Shown here: positions 19,597-33,072 of the stretch, piece by piece
How positions within the stretch are numbered: position 1 is the first letter of the stretch
Layout of the letters: every line of letters starts with the position of its first letter
NCBI GenBank assembly: GCA_903914175.1
Contig: CAIWNX010000187.1
Span: 1 to 40,396, forward strand
Reading direction: 5' to 3'
Length of the DNA: 40,396 bases
Origin: an uncultured beta proteobacterium
GTDB taxonomy: Bacteria > Pseudomonadota > Gammaproteobacteria > Burkholderiales > Burkholderiaceae_C
Made by a program: the position numbers and the translations under genes
Notes under the pieces: model-generated
What the model was told of the DNA's origin: nothing
Seen by the model: only the letters and a program-made list of their open reading frames with translations
Database searches by the model: none

Positions 19597-20528
19597 ACTA
19601 CCTGCTGCGCCGCCTGCTGGCCACGCTGCCCGTGATGGCGGTGGTGGCGGTGGTGGTGTTCCTGCTGATCCATCTCTCGCCCGGTGACCCGGCTGCGCTG
19701 ATCGCGGGCGACCTGGCCACCACCGAAGACATCGAGAAGCTGCGCGCCGCGCTCGGCCTGGACCAGCCGCTGTGGCGCCAGTTCGCGCTCTGGCTTGGGC
19801 GCATCCTGTCGGGCGACCTGGGCACCTCGATCTTCACACAAGTGCCAGTGACGCAACTGCTGGCACAGCGTCTGGAGCCCACGCTCTCGATCGCGGTGCT
19901 GACCATGAGCCTGACCGTCTGTGTCGCCGTGCCGCTGGGCACCCTGGCCGCGCACCGCGCCGGCAGTTGGGTCGACCGCTTCGTGATGCTGTTTGCGGTG
20001 CTGGCGTTTTCGGTGCCGGTTTTCCTGATCGGCTACCTGCTGATTTACAGCTTTGCCATTCGCATCCCGCTGTTTCCGGTGCAGGGTTACGTGCACCTGA
20101 ACCAGGGTGTGGGCGCCTGGCTCAACAGCCTTGCGCTGCCCTGCATCAATCTGGCCCTGGTCTACATCGCGCTGATCACGCGCATGACGCGCGCCACCGT
20201 GATGGAGGTGCTGCAGGAGGACTACATCCGCACAGCGCGCGCCAAGGGCCTGGGCGTGCTGGCGGTGCTGGGCCACGCGCTGCGCAACGCCGCGATTCCG
20301 ATTGCCACCACCGTCGGCGTCGGCATCGCGCTGCTGATCGGCGGTGTCGTGGTAACAGAGACCGTGTTCGCCATCCCCGGCATCGGACGCCTGGTGATTG
20401 ACTCGGTACAACACCACGACTATCCCGTGATCCAAAGCGTGCTGCTGCTCTCGGCCGGCGTCTACGTGCTGATCAACCTGCTGATCGACCTGAGCTACCG
20501 CCTGTTCGATCCGCGCATCCAGTTCTAA
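19593..20528 (+). CDS. Peptide ABC transporter permease, DppB type
   Basis: A 311-residue inner-membrane permease, one half of the channel. It shows the DppB start MNYLLRRLLATLPVMAVVAVVVFLLIHLSPGDPA, six predicted membrane helices, and the EAA loop around residues 208-235 (DYIRTARAKGLGVLAVLGHALRNAAIPIATTVG) that docks to the ATPases. The start codon is GTG 19593, overlapping the binding protein stop (GTGA). It is followed after 4 bp by its partner DppC gene. Confidence 0.94.
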   Translation: MNYLLRRLLATLPVMAVVAVVVFLLIHLSPGDPAALIAGDLATTEDIEKLRAALGLDQPLWRQFALWLGRILSGDLGTSIFTQVPVTQLLAQRLEPTLSIAVLTMSLTVCVAVPLGTLAAHRAGSWVDRFVMLFAVLAFSVPVFLIGYLLIYSFAIRIPLFPVQGYVHLNQGVGAWLNSLALPCINLALVYIALITRMTRATVMEVLQEDYIRTARAKGLGVLAVLGHALRNAAIPIATTVGVGIALLIGGVVVTETVFAIPGIGRLVIDSVQHHDYPVIQSVLLLSAGVYVLINLLIDLSYRLFDPRIQF

Positions 20529-20532
20529 CCTC

Positions 20533-21414
20533 ATGTCTGGCACCCTCGATCTTCCCCATGCCACCGACGCGCTGCCGTTTACGGTGCCGCGCTGGCGCTG
20601 GCTGCGCAAGAACCCGACGCTGATCCTGGGCGCGTTGCTGCTGCTGGTGATCACCGTGATCACGCTGGCGGCACCCTGGATCGCCACGCACGACCCGCAG
20701 GACATCGATCCGCTCACGCGCATGCAAGGTGCCTCGGCGGCGCACTACTTCGGCACCGACGCGCTCGGGCGCGACGTCTTCAGCCGCGCCGTCTGGGGTG
20801 GCCGCATTTCGATGATCGTCGGCCTGTCGGTGGCCGTACTCTCAACGCTGATCGGCGTGCTGCTCGGTCTGGTGGCCGGCTTTGTGCGCTGGGCCGACGG
20901 CGCCGTGATGCGCGTGATGGACGGCATGATGGCCATCCCCGGCATCCTGCTTGCCATCGCACTGATGGCGGTCACACGCGCCAGCCTCACCACCGTCATC
21001 GTCGCGATCACGGTGCCCGAAATTCCGCGCATGGTGCGCCTGGTGCGCTCGCTCTCGCTGACGCTGCGCGAGCAACTCTATGTCGAGGCAGCGCACGCCG
21101 TCGGCACGCGCTTGCCGGTGATCCTGTGGCGCCACGTGCTGCCCAATATGGTGGCGCCGCTGATCGTGCAAGCCACTTTCGTTGCCGCCGCCGCCGTGCT
21201 GATCGAGGCCTCGCTCTCGTTCCTGGGCGTGGGCGTGCCAGCGCAAACGCCAAGCTGGGGCAACATGATGGCCGAAGGCCGCAACTTTGTCGCCGTCGCC
21301 TTTCACATCATCCTGTACCCGGGCCTGTTGCTGGCAACCACCGTGCTGGCCATCAACATGCTGGGCGACGGCCTGCGCGACGTGCTCGACCCGCGCCTGG
21401 CGCGTCAACTTTGA
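20533..21414 (+). CDS. Peptide ABC transporter permease, DppC type
   Basis: The second channel half, 293 residues. A cytoplasmic N-terminus is followed by a first helix ([25 protein letters not shown]), the DppC-specific segment [25 protein letters not shown] (about residues 70-95), and the EAA loop [33 protein letters not shown] (about 180-212). Five or six membrane helices. It starts 4 bp after the DppB gene and ends 7 bp before the first ATPase gene. Confidence 0.94.
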   Translation: MSGTLDLPHATDALPFTVPRWRWLRKNPTLILGALLLLVITVITLAAPWIATHDPQDIDPLTRMQGASAAHYFGTDALGRDVFSRAVWGGRISMIVGLSVAVLSTLIGVLLGLVAGFVRWADGAVMRVMDGMMAIPGILLAIALMAVTRASLTTVIVAITVPEIPRMVRLVRSLSLTLREQLYVEAAHAVGTRLPVILWRHVLPNMVAPLIVQATFVAAAAVLIEASLSFLGVGVPAQTPSWGNMMAEGRNFVAVAFHIILYPGLLLATTVLAINMLGDGLRDVLDPRLARQL

Positions 21415-21421
21415 CAACACG

Positions 21422-22453
21422 ATGACAGCCATCGCCTCATCTCCCCAGCCGGCCAGCGCAGCACCCCTGCTCGAAGTGCAGGACCTGCGCACCTGGTTCA
21501 ACACACTGGGGGGCACGGTGCGCGCCGTCGACGGTGTCTCGTTCACGGTGCAGGCCGGCCAGACGCTGGGCGTGGTGGGCGAATCGGGCTGCGGCAAGAG
21601 CGTCACGGCACTTTCGATCCTGCGCCTGCTGCCGACGCCACCGGCGCGCCATCTGGGCGCCGTGCGCTACCGTGGCCGCAACCTGCTGGACCTGAGCGAA
21701 GCCGAAATGCGCGCGGTGCGGGGTGACCGCATCTCGATGATCTTTCAGGAGCCGATGACCTCGCTCAACCCGGTGCTCACCATCGGGCGCCAGATCGCTG
21801 AGACCGTGATCGTGCACCAGCGCACCAGCCGCGCCGATGCCATGCAGCGCGCCGTCGAGATGCTGCGCCTGGTGCAAATTCCGGAGCCGGAACGCCGCGC
21901 CAGCGAATACCCGCACCAACTCTCGGGCGGCATGCGCCAGCGCGTCATGATCGCGCTGGCCCTGGCCTGCAAGCCCGAACTGCTGATCGCCGACGAACCC
22001 ACCACTGCGCTGGATGTCACGATCCAGGCGCAAATCCTGGACCTGATCAAACGCCTGCAGGCCGAGCTCGGCATGGGCGTGCTGCTGATCACGCACGACC
22101 TGGGCGTGGTGGCGCAGAACTGTGATCGCGTGGTCGTGATGTACGCCGGGCGCAAGGTCGAGGAAAGCAGCGTGCTGGCCCTGTTCACGCGGCCGCTGCA
22201 CCCCTACACCCGGGCCCTGATGGCTTCGATGCCGGCCATGAACAGCCAGCTCGCGCGACTGGCCGAGATTCCCGGCATGGTGCCCTCGCTGCACGAACTC
22301 GGAAGCGGCTGCGCCTTCGCCGCGCGCTGCCAGCATGCCAACGCGCGCTGTCAGGAACACCGCCCCGGGCTTACGAATCAGGGGCAGGACCATGTGGTGG
22401 CCTGCTTTGCGGTTGAAGAAGGCCGCAGCAACGCAGCGGAGCACACAGCATGA
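21422..22453 (+). CDS. Peptide ABC transporter ATPase, DppD type
   Basis: A 343-residue ATPase. It has Walker [10 protein letters not shown]-loop [14 protein letters not shown], signature [15 protein letters not shown], Walker [15 protein letters not shown] and switch histidine [10 protein letters not shown]. The C-terminal oligopeptide-transporter domain is present, with [12 protein letters not shown] and four cysteines including [17 protein letters not shown]; in this family these can bind an iron-sulfur cluster. ATG 21422 starts [10 protein letters not shown], 7 bp after the permease; the frame runs upstream into the permease gene and was trimmed. Its end overlaps the DppF gene by ATGA. 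Confidence 0.94.
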   Translation: MTAIASSPQPASAAPLLEVQDLRTWFNTLGGTVRAVDGVSFTVQAGQTLGVVGESGCGKSVTALSILRLLPTPPARHLGAVRYRGRNLLDLSEAEMRAVRGDRISMIFQEPMTSLNPVLTIGRQIAETVIVHQRTSRADAMQRAVEMLRLVQIPEPERRASEYPHQLSGGMRQRVMIALALACKPELLIADEPTTALDVTIQAQILDLIKRLQAELGMGVLLITHDLGVVAQNCDRVVVMYAGRKVEESSVLALFTRPLHPYTRALMASMPAMNSQLARLAEIPGMVPSLHELGSGCAFAARCQHANARCQEHRPGLTNQGQDHVVACFAVEEGRSNAAEHTA

Positions 22454-23448
22454 GCGCCGCGACGGACGTGGGGGCCACACCTTTGCTGGAAGTCACCGAC
22501 CTGCGCAAGTACTACACCTCGCCTCGGCGCTGGCTGAGCGCAGCCAAGCCGCCGATCCAGGCGGTTGATGGCGTGTCGTTCAGCGTGGCGCGCGGCGAGA
22601 CGCTCTCCTTGGTGGGCGAATCGGGCTGCGGCAAGACCACCACCGCCAAGTCGGTGCTGCGCCTGATCGAGCCGACCTCGGGTTCCGTCAAGCTCGAAGG
22701 TGAGGAACTGCTGAGCCTGGATGCAAACCAGATGCGGCTGCGCCGGCGCCATTTGCAAATCATTTTCCAGGACCCCTATGCCTCGCTCAGCCCGCGCCTG
22801 AACGCCGGTGAGATCGTGGCCGAGCCGCTGCGCAACTTCGGCAACTGGAGCGCAGCCCAGCGGCACGAGCGCGTGCAGTGGTTGTTTTCCAAAGTCGGCC
22901 TGCGCCCGGACGCGGCCAAGAAATACCCGCACGAGTTTTCCGGCGGCCAGCGCCAGCGCCTGGGCATTGCGCGTGCGCTGGCGCTCGAACCCAAGCTCAT
23001 CGTCTGCGACGAACCGGTGTCCGCGCTCGATGTCTCGGTGCAGGCGCAGGTGGTGAACCTGTTGCGCGACCTGCAATCCGAGTTCGGCCTGGCCTATCTG
23101 TTCGTGGCGCACGACCTGGCCGTGGTGCGCCACATCAGCCACCGCGTAGCCGTGATGTACCTGGGCCACATCGTCGAACTGGCCGACCGCGACACCCTCT
23201 TCAACGCACCACTGCACCCCTACACCGAAAGCCTGCTGGCGGCAGTGCCGGTGCCTGATCCGCGCGTGCGGCGCGAGCAGCTGCTGTTGCAGGGCGATCT
23301 GCCAAGCCCGGCCAATCCGCCACCGGGTTGCCGTTTCCACACGCGCTGTCCACTGGCGCAATCGATCTGCAAGGAACAGCGCCCGACGCTGGCGCAACGC
23401 AGCAGCAACGACCAGGGCGGGCAGTGGGTCGCCTGCCACTTTCGCTAG
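22450..23448 (+). CDS. Peptide ABC transporter ATPase, DppF type
   Basis: The partner ATPase, 332 residues. It has the DppF start [18 protein letters not shown], Walker [11 protein letters not shown]-loop [15 protein letters not shown] (typical of DppF/OppF), signature [15 protein letters not shown], Walker [15 protein letters not shown] and switch [11 protein letters not shown]. The C-terminal domain has [12 protein letters not shown] and [15 protein letters not shown]. The two ATPases should form a heterodimer. The deacylase gene begins 22 bp downstream. Confidence 0.94.
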   Translation: MSAATDVGATPLLEVTDLRKYYTSPRRWLSAAKPPIQAVDGVSFSVARGETLSLVGESGCGKTTTAKSVLRLIEPTSGSVKLEGEELLSLDANQMRLRRRHLQIIFQDPYASLSPRLNAGEIVAEPLRNFGNWSAAQRHERVQWLFSKVGLRPDAAKKYPHEFSGGQRQRLGIARALALEPKLIVCDEPVSALDVSVQAQVVNLLRDLQSEFGLAYLFVAHDLAVVRHISHRVAVMYLGHIVELADRDTLFNAPLHPYTESLLAAVPVPDPRVRREQLLLQGDLPSPANPPPGCRFHTRCPLAQSICKEQRPTLAQRSSNDQGGQWVACHFR

Positions 23449-23470
23449 ACCGAACTTGAAAGGACTGCGC

Positions 23471-24940
23471 ATGAACACACCCGAGCACTATGACCTGCTG
23501 ATCCATGGCGGCACCGTGATCGACGGCACCAAGGCGCCGCGCTTCCAGGCCGACGTCGGCATCTGCAACGGAATGATCGCCGCCATCGGTGACCTCACGG
23601 GCCACAGCGCCGACGCACGGCTGGATGCCAGCGGGCGCATTGTGGCGCCGGGCTTCATCGATTCACACACGCACGACGACCAGGCCGTGCTGTCACAAGC
23701 CGACATGCGCTTCAAGATTTCCCAGGGCGTCACCACCGTGATTGCCGGCAACTGCGGCATCAGCGCGGCACCGCTGCGGCCCGATATGGAATTGCCGATG
23801 CCGCTCAGCCTGATCGAGAGCCCGCCCGAGAACCGCTTCACGACTTTTGCCGCCTACCTGGCAGCGCTACGCCAAACGCCATCATCGGTGAATGTTGCAG
23901 CCATGGTCGGCCACACCACGCTGCGCGCTGTCACCATGTCCGAACTCGACCGCGAAGCCACGTCCGAGGAAATCCATGCCATGCAATCCTTGCTCGAAGA
24001 GGGCTTGCAGGCCGGCGCCATCGGCATGTCAACCGGTACCTTTTACCCGCCCGCCGTCAAGGCCAGCACCGAGGAGATCATTGCCGTTGGGCGTCCGCTC
24101 ACGCAGCACCAGGCGCTCTACGTGACGCACATGCGCGACGAGGCAGCCAACGTCATGGAATCGCTCGACGAGACCTTTCGCATCGGGCGCGCGCTCGACG
24201 TTGCGGTGGTGGTCTCGCACCACAAGGTGCAGAACCACGCCAACTTCGGCCGCAGCAAAGTCACGCTGCCCTTCATCCAGGAGGCCATGCGCCACCAGTG
24301 CATCGGCCTGGACTGCTATCCCTATACCGCCGGCTCGACCATGATCCGCACCGACCGCGGCATGCTCGACGGCCGCGTGCTGATTGCATCGAGCGTCCCG
24401 CACCCCGAGTGCGCCGGGCGCGATCTGGATGCCATCGCCACCGAATGGGGTGTGACCAAAGATGAAGCCGCTCGGCGCTTGCAACCCGGCAGCGCGATCT
24501 ACTTCCAGATGGACGAAAACGACGTGCAACGCATCCTGGCGTTTGACGAGACCATGATCGGCTCCGACGGCATCCCGGTGGGCACGAGCCCGCACCCGCG
24601 CCTGTGGGGCACTTTCCCGCGCGTGCTCGGGCATTACAGCCGCGACATCGGCTTGTTCCCGCTGGAAACCGCAGTCTGGAAAATGACCGGGCTGACGGCG
24701 CGCAATTTTGGTCTGGCGGGCCGCGGCACACTCAAAGTGGGGCATCACGCCGACGTCGTGGTGTTCGACGCCGCCACCATTCGCGACACCGCAACCTATG
24801 AAGCACCGATTCAGGCGGCCGCCGGTATCGACGCTGTCATCGTCAACGGCGTCATCACCTGGCGCCAGGGCGCGCACAGCGGCGCACGCAGCGGCCAGGT
24901 CATCACCCGCACACCCGCCAACACAAAGGAAAGCGCATGA
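23471..24940 (+). CDS. N-acyl-D-amino-acid deacylase (D-aminoacylase)
   Basis: An amidohydrolase-fold metalloenzyme of 489 residues that removes N-acyl groups from D-amino acids. The metal and catalytic residues can be lined up with Alcaligenes D-aminoacylase as I remember it: His66 and His68 (DSHTHDD), Cys95 (GNCGIS), His220 (VTHMRDE), His250 (VVSHH) and Asp366 (GSDGIP); the zinc ligands and aspartate fall at or within one residue of the published numbers (Cys96, His220, His250, Asp366). Length also fits (about 483). ATG 23471 was chosen from MNTPEHYDLLIHGGTVIDG, preceded by AAAGGA. Its stop overlaps the RidA start (ATGA). It gives the strongest clue that the operon deals with D-amino acids. 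Substrate acyl group and side chain are unknown. Confidence 0.92.
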   Translation: MNTPEHYDLLIHGGTVIDGTKAPRFQADVGICNGMIAAIGDLTGHSADARLDASGRIVAPGFIDSHTHDDQAVLSQADMRFKISQGVTTVIAGNCGISAAPLRPDMELPMPLSLIESPPENRFTTFAAYLAALRQTPSSVNVAAMVGHTTLRAVTMSELDREATSEEIHAMQSLLEEGLQAGAIGMSTGTFYPPAVKASTEEIIAVGRPLTQHQALYVTHMRDEAANVMESLDETFRIGRALDVAVVVSHHKVQNHANFGRSKVTLPFIQEAMRHQCIGLDCYPYTAGSTMIRTDRGMLDGRVLIASSVPHPECAGRDLDAIATEWGVTKDEAARRLQPGSAIYFQMDENDVQRILAFDETMIGSDGIPVGTSPHPRLWGTFPRVLGHYSRDIGLFPLETAVWKMTGLTARNFGLAGRGTLKVGHHADVVVFDAATIRDTATYEAPIQAAAGIDAVIVNGVITWRQGAHSGARSGQVITRTPANTKESA

Positions 24941-25308
24941 GTCCCATCACCCGTTACCCAACGCCATTGCCGGCACCGCTGTCGAAGGCGGTGCGCGCGG
25001 GTGGTTTCCTGTTTCTCTCCGGCGTGCTGCCGATGGACGCGCAGGCCAACATCATTGCCGGTGACATCGGGGCGCAAACGCGCGCCGTGCTGGAACGCAT
25101 TGCCGGCACCCTGACCGAATTGGGCGCCTCGATGCGCGACGTGGTGCGCGTCACTGTCTGGCTGTCAGACCTGGATGACTTTGGGGCCTTCAACGGCGAA
25201 TACCAGAAGCATTTCCCGGACGGCCTGCCGGCGCGCTCGACGGTGCAGGCCACCCTGTACAAGGGTGCCCGCGTCGAGATCGAAGTCCAGGCTTGGGTCG
25301 GGAGCTAA
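24937..25308 (+). CDS. RidA family protein (imine/enamine deaminase)
   Basis: A small trimeric protein of 123 residues from the RidA/YjgF/UK114 family. RidA hydrolyses reactive 2-imino or enamine acids to 2-keto acids and ammonia. The signature LPARSTVQATLYKGARVEIEVQAW (98-120) contains Arg100, at the position of the catalytic arginine, and the FLFLSGVLPMD segment (25-34) is conserved. Last gene of the operon, overlapping the deacylase stop by 4 bp. An imine-handling protein fits an operon that begins with an amino acid oxidase, since oxidases of this fold release imines. Confidence 0.93.
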   Translation: MSPITRYPTPLPAPLSKAVRAGGFLFLSGVLPMDAQANIIAGDIGAQTRAVLERIAGTLTELGASMRDVVRVTVWLSDLDDFGAFNGEYQKHFPDGLPARSTVQATLYKGARVEIEVQAWVGS

Positions 25309-25314
25309 AGACAA

Positions 25315-25392
25315 CCCACCGCCGGGCCGCCCCAAGGTGGGCACGGCCCCCTCGGGGGGCAGCGAGAACACGCAGTGCCGGGCGTGGGGGCC
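25315..25392. repeat. GC-rich palindromic intergenic repeat after the operon
   Basis: Nested inverted repeats: CCCACC (25315-25320) with GGTGGG (25336-25341), and GCCCCC (25346-25351) with GGGGGC (25355-25360), followed by a GTGCCGGGCGTGGGGGCC tail. I recall near-identical elements between genes in Comamonadaceae genomes. It lies between convergent genes and could help end transcription from both sides, although there is no T-run. Confidence 0.6.
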
Positions 25393-25415
25393 TGAAAGCC
25401 GGCCAGGCCGCCGGG

Positions 25416-25679
25416 TTAGTCCTGCGGCTTGACCACCGGCCCTACCACGCCTTCGATGTTCGAGACGATGGCCTTGTGGTACTCCGAGACGTAGAACTCA
25501 ACGGCCTTCTCCTGGTCCTGCGCCGTACCGCCCTGTGAGACAAAGTTAAAGGCGTTGTAGCGTCCCGCCGCGAACAAAATAGCGGCGCTGACTTCACCGT
25601 CCTTGCAGTTCTCCGAGAGTCGGTTGGCAAGGTGGATGAACTCATCGACCAGCTTCAAAAATTCAGGCGGGTAGGCCAT
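25416..25679 (-). CDS. DUF3144 family protein
   Basis: An 87-residue acidic cytoplasmic protein. The segments FLKLVDEFIHLANRLSENCKDGEVSAAILFAAGRYNAFNFVSQ and EKAVEFYVSEYHKAIVSNIEG are those of the DUF3144 family as I know it; function is unknown. It looks all-helical and has one cysteine. ATG 25677-25679 was chosen because the family begins there; the frame stays open much further upstream inside icd, but that extension is the shadow of icd. It starts 16 bp after the icd stop, so the two are co-transcribed, which suggests but does not prove a shared role. Confidence 0.75.
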   Translation of the reverse strand: MAYPPEFLKLVDEFIHLANRLSENCKDGEVSAAILFAAGRYNAFNFVSQGGTAQDQEKAVEFYVSEYHKAIVSNIEGVVGPVVKPQD

Positions 25680-25695
25680 TGTTGTCCTTCCGTTT

Positions 25696-27933
<2,238 letters not shown>

Positions 27934-28007
27934 GGTGTCCTTCTGTTATGGGTTGGTAAATCGGTAGTGGCGTGATTTTCGTCGATCTTTAGTCGCCCAT
28001 CGGGGCC

Positions 28008-28064
28008 AGCCGGCAAAATGCCGGGCTCTCCGGCACTACCGGCTGATGTAGCGCAAAAACTATA
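28008..28064 (-). promoter_or_regulatory. Candidate icd promoter element and leader hairpin
   Basis: On the minus strand a TATAGT -10-like hexamer (28059-28064) has no good -35 partner. Just downstream, 28008-28044 is a nested inverted repeat: outer AGCCGG/CCGGCT around inner TGCCGG/CCGGCA with a 5-nt loop. The transcript would therefore begin with this structured element, about 75 nt before the icd ATG. No U-run follows it. Confidence 0.35.
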
Positions 28065-28453
28065 ACCAAAAATATTGACACGAACATTACCTGGCCAATG
28101 GGCGACGGCCAGTGTCGAAGGGCGCCAGAGCAATTGCGACTCGCGCCAAAGTTCTGCGACCGATTGACCGCAGTTGTTGCGACTGGGCTTAAAACGGGCC
28201 TTTTCGAGCCAATTTGGCTCTAGTCCGGGTTTCAACGTAGATTTCGACCCGTGCAACAACGCGAAATGTTGCCTCTGCTGCCAACGGTTGAGGGGCTCCG
28301 TAACCGCCAGCGATTTCTCTGTGCCGAGCATTTGCCGGCCAGGAATGAGCGGCTGAACTGGGGAAATTTGTGGACCCGGTTCGCAGCGGGAGCGCTCTTC
28401 CATGCTGGATGGTTTGCGTGGGCCGATGACACTGCCGCAGACGGTTCCGCTCA

Positions 28454-28490
28454 TGTCCCCCGGAGCGGGCTGCGCCCACTCCGGGGGACA
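28454..28490. repeat. Long palindrome (17-nt arms, 3-nt loop)
   Basis: TGTCCCCCGGAGCGGGC (28454-28470), loop TGC, GCCCACTCCGGGGGACA (28474-28490). The arms pair except at one position (G-T wobble compatible on one strand). It could be a dispersed REP-like element or a bidirectional transcription stop; there is no T-run. Confidence 0.6.
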
Positions 28491-28602
28491 CGAACGGAGT
28501 TGAGTGCCATGTCGGCCTGCGTCCCGAAGTGTGGCGGTCACAAGGCCTGAAATCCATGTGTTGAAGGACCGCAAAGTGTCTATTTTTGACGTACACGGTT
28601 GA

Positions 28603-28794
28603 ATGCGACGATATTCAGCAGGTCCCCTGATTGCTTGTTTCGGAGTTCAGAGAAGACTGAGGATTGGGTCTAGGTTGCGGAGCATTTTGAGCGACGATAG
28701 GCCTGCAACCATTGCGGCCATCCTTGCCAACAGTGAGCAGATTCGTACGCCACGCGAGGAAGATTACATCGATGGCTATGCAGACTACAGCTAA
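28603..28794 (+). CDS. Possible small protein of unknown function
   Basis: A 63-codon frame from ATG 28603. The N-terminal half is basic (RRLRIGSRLRSIL), the C-terminal half acidic (REEDYIDGYADYS). It overlaps the 3' end of the convergent PIN toxin gene by 4 bp. No ribosome site is evident and no family is recognised. The acidic tail is unlike random translation, so it may be the degraded end of a former gene. Low confidence. Confidence 0.2.
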   Translation: MRRYSAGPLIACFGVQRRLRIGSRLRSILSDDRPATIAAILANSEQIRTPREEDYIDGYADYS

Positions 28795-29240
28795 CCGTTG
28801 GAAAGAAAATCTTCCATTAGCAGTGCCTGGGCCGGCGCAACAATGCGCATACCCAAGTCGGCCTTAATCACCAGTAAATCCAGGTCGCCTGTGACCAGCC
28901 ACATTGCTGAACCGGCGATTGCGGTGTGAATGAACTTGTCATCGTCTTTGTCCCTGCTGAAGCGCTGGGTCGCGATGGCTTCGGGGATATCAACCCAATG
29001 CCCCAGGGCCAGTGCATCATGCAAGATTCCCTGGCGCGTCTCCATCGTCAAGTAGCGGTCAAATTTGGGTTTCCAGATTCGTGCTTCCAGTTCGGCAAAA
29101 GTGTCTCCTGAAAACACGGGAACACCCTGAGCCAGCACCCGCCGAAGCACCTGTGATGGGGCGCCTGTTGGAGACAGGGCGGCGCTCAGCCACACGTTGG
29201 TGTCGACCACGATTCTGGTGGACTGAGTATCAGCTCTCAT
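28791..29240 (-). CDS. PIN-domain toxin (putative toxin-antitoxin component, COG1569 type)
   Basis: A 149-residue PIN-fold ribonuclease-type toxin. The acidic metal-binding residues are visible: Asp13 in RIVVDTNVWLSA, Glu50 or Glu52 in FAELEARI, Asp101 in KDDDKFIHTA and Asp119/Asp121 in VTGDLDLL. The whole follows the putative toxin PIN family. It overlaps the end of the antitoxin gene by 11 bp, the usual toxin-antitoxin arrangement with antitoxin first. The active site is intact, so it should be functional. The RNA target is unknown. Confidence 0.9.
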   Translation of the reverse strand: MRADTQSTRIVVDTNVWLSAALSPTGAPSQVLRRVLAQGVPVFSGDTFAELEARIWKPKFDRYLTMETRQGILHDALALGHWVDIPEAIATQRFSRDKDDDKFIHTAIAGSAMWLVTGDLDLLVIKADLGMRIVAPAQALLMEDFLSNG

Positions 29241-29481
29241 CGGCCAGCAACTTATCCAGCATTTCAGGCGTCATTCCAGCGCGCGTAGCCGCCTGCGCTG
29301 ACGCATCGAGTCGATGCTGCAAGCGGTCGGCGTAGAAGGCGCGCATGGCTTCAAAATCCTGCACGCTAACCATCACACCGACCATGCGGTCGTGCTTGAG
29401 AACACCAACCGGCGCACGTTGCGCCCGGTCCAGAAACTCGCCGAATCGCGTTTTAGCTTCGTTGGCGGTAAAAGTTTGCAT
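29230..29481 (-). CDS. Phd/YefM-type antitoxin
   Basis: An 83-residue antitoxin. Residues 1-50 (MQTFTANEAKTRFGEFLDRAQRAPVGVLKHDRMVGVMVSVQDFEAM) match the Phd/YefM DNA-binding fold, and the rest is a helical tail that should wrap the PIN toxin. ATG 29479-29481 is preceded by AAGGAG at 7 nt. Pairing a Phd-type antitoxin with a PIN toxin is a known but less common combination. The promoter carries a palindromic operator, so autorepression is likely. Confidence 0.88.
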   Translation of the reverse strand: MQTFTANEAKTRFGEFLDRAQRAPVGVLKHDRMVGVMVSVQDFEAMRAFYADRLQHRLDASAQAATRAGMTPEMLDKLLADES

Positions 29482-29511
29482 TGCGATTCTCCTTACAGAA
29501 CAATTCCGTCC

Positions 29512-29571
29512 AATTTAATCGAATCGTGCGATTCAGTCAAGCAAAAACAGAGTTTTGTTGATCGTGCGATC
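29512..29571 (-). promoter_or_regulatory. Promoter of the toxin-antitoxin operon with operator palindromes
   Basis: On the minus strand TTGACT (29535-29540), a 17-bp spacer and TAAATT (29512-29517). The palindrome GAATCG-TG-CGATTC (29521-29534) fills most of the spacer. A second related palindrome GATCG-TG-CGATC lies upstream (29560-29571), 38 bp away centre to centre. Both share the ATCGTGCGAT core. A repressor on the first site would block RNA polymerase directly. Confidence 0.72.
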
Positions 29572-29733
29572 TGGGACGTTTCATGCGTCTTTATCCATGC
29601 GGGTTCCCATAGGGTGCTCTCTTGATCACCACTGACAGCAACGGGCAATTTGCGGGTCGCCACGAACTGCCTTTCTTACGGCGCTGAACCAGAGGGCTGG
29701 AAAGCCGACTGTGGCGAAGACCCGCAATGTGTC

Positions 29734-30123
29734 TCAGTCGGTCGGCGCTGTCTTGCCCGGGCGTTTGGCCGGCAACACCGGAATCGGTCGCCGGTCTGCC
29801 AGCAGATGGCGCACCCCGAGCACCGGATGGCGCAGCAACATGCGCGGCCCGGCCCAGCGCATGACGACACGGACGCGCTCGCGCATCTCGTCGTTGTAAC
29901 AGTGCACCACGCATTTGGCGCAATTGGGCTTGGCATCGCCAAAGACACAGCGCTGCAAGCGGCGCTGGGCGTACGCGAACAGTTCGGCACACTGGGCACA
30001 GCGCGGCGCGGCGCTGTGGTGGGCGGCGCAGTACATGTCAATCATCACCTCGATGGTTTTGAGTTCGCGCACGCGGCGCACAAACTGCTTGTCGGTCGTG
30101 AATTCAATGTATTGGTCTGCCAT
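29734..30123 (-). CDS. ygbA: YgbA-like protein (nitrous oxide-stimulated promoter family)
   Basis: A 129-residue cysteine-rich cytoplasmic protein. The central block [46 protein letters not shown] carries seven cysteines and two histidines typical of the PF11756-type family, which suggests bound metal or redox chemistry. In E. coli ygbA belongs to the NsrR nitric-oxide stress regulon; its biochemical role is not known to me. ATG 30121-30123 was chosen from [22 protein letters not shown], the usual N-terminus. It is divergent from the SAH riboswitch and metH. No NsrR site was identified. Confidence 0.85.
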   Translation of the reverse strand: MADQYIEFTTDKQFVRRVRELKTIEVMIDMYCAAHHSAAPRCAQCAELFAYAQRRLQRCVFGDAKPNCAKCVVHCYNDEMRERVRVVMRWAGPRMLLRHPVLGVRHLLADRRPIPVLPAKRPGKTAPTD

Positions 30124-30207
30124 GGGCTTGCGTCGGGTTGCTGCTGCCGGTTCTGCATTTTGCCCGCAAGCCGGGCGCCCCAGTGGAATACCCTTAAAAT
30201 CCGGCCC

Positions 30208-30271
30208 ATCCAAGGAGCGTTGCAGCGGGCCCAAAACCCGTCAGGCTTGGATGCTGCCAACGACGCTCACC
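30208..30271 (+). ncRNA. S-adenosylhomocysteine (SAH) riboswitch
   Basis: The sequence has the SAH aptamer layout. P1 pairs CCAAG (30210-30214) with CTTGG (30246-30250). The conserved GGAGCGTTGCA block follows, then P2 with CGGG and CCCG arms, the TCAGG element, and the 3' conserved ACGACGCTCACC. The pseudoknot pairs GAGCGT (30215-30220) with ACGCTC (30263-30268) perfectly. It sits 30 bp upstream of metH; SAH riboswitches switch on methionine-cycle genes when SAH accumulates. Confidence 0.88.
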
Positions 30272-30296
30272 TGCCATTTTCAAATCCACAGGTGAG
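30266..30296 (+). promoter_or_regulatory. Ribosome-site-sequestering hairpin overlapping the SAH aptamer
   Basis: CTCACCTG (30266-30273) pairs perfectly with CAGGTGAG (30289-30296), which contains the Shine-Dalgarno sequence of metH (ATG at 30301). The left arm uses three bases of the aptamer pseudoknot (30266-30268) and its conserved 3' end, so the two structures cannot coexist. SAH binding should release the ribosome site. Confidence 0.7.
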
Positions 30297-30300
30297 TTGC

Positions 30301-33072
<2,772 letters not shown>

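Larger units (their letters stand above)
27934..28602. other. Stretch of about 670 bp without a supportable gene
   Basis: Open frames exist on both strands, including a minus-strand frame at 27930-28574, but the predicted proteins are rich in Arg, Pro, Ser and Trp, resemble no family I know, and lack ribosome sites. The segment holds the icd leader hairpin (28008-28044), a nested inverted repeat (28173-28260) and a long palindrome (28454-28490). Together with the toxin-antitoxin pair next door it looks like an accessory insertion point or the decayed remains of one. Confidence 0.5.

Noticed and set aside
13456-25308. Microcystin degradation (mlr) cluster
   Set aside because: Only MlrC-like peptidases are present; no MlrA membrane protease, MlrB or MlrD-like transporter was found, so the substrate is left open.
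28173-28260. Integron attC site
   Set aside because: The ends lack the RYYYAAC/GTTRRRY cores in the right arrangement, and there is no integrase or cassette array.
29650-30300. N-terminal extension of metH that would give a near full-length protein
   Set aside because: The extension reads antisense to the YgbA-like gene and through the SAH riboswitch, and does not encode a homocysteine-binding barrel.
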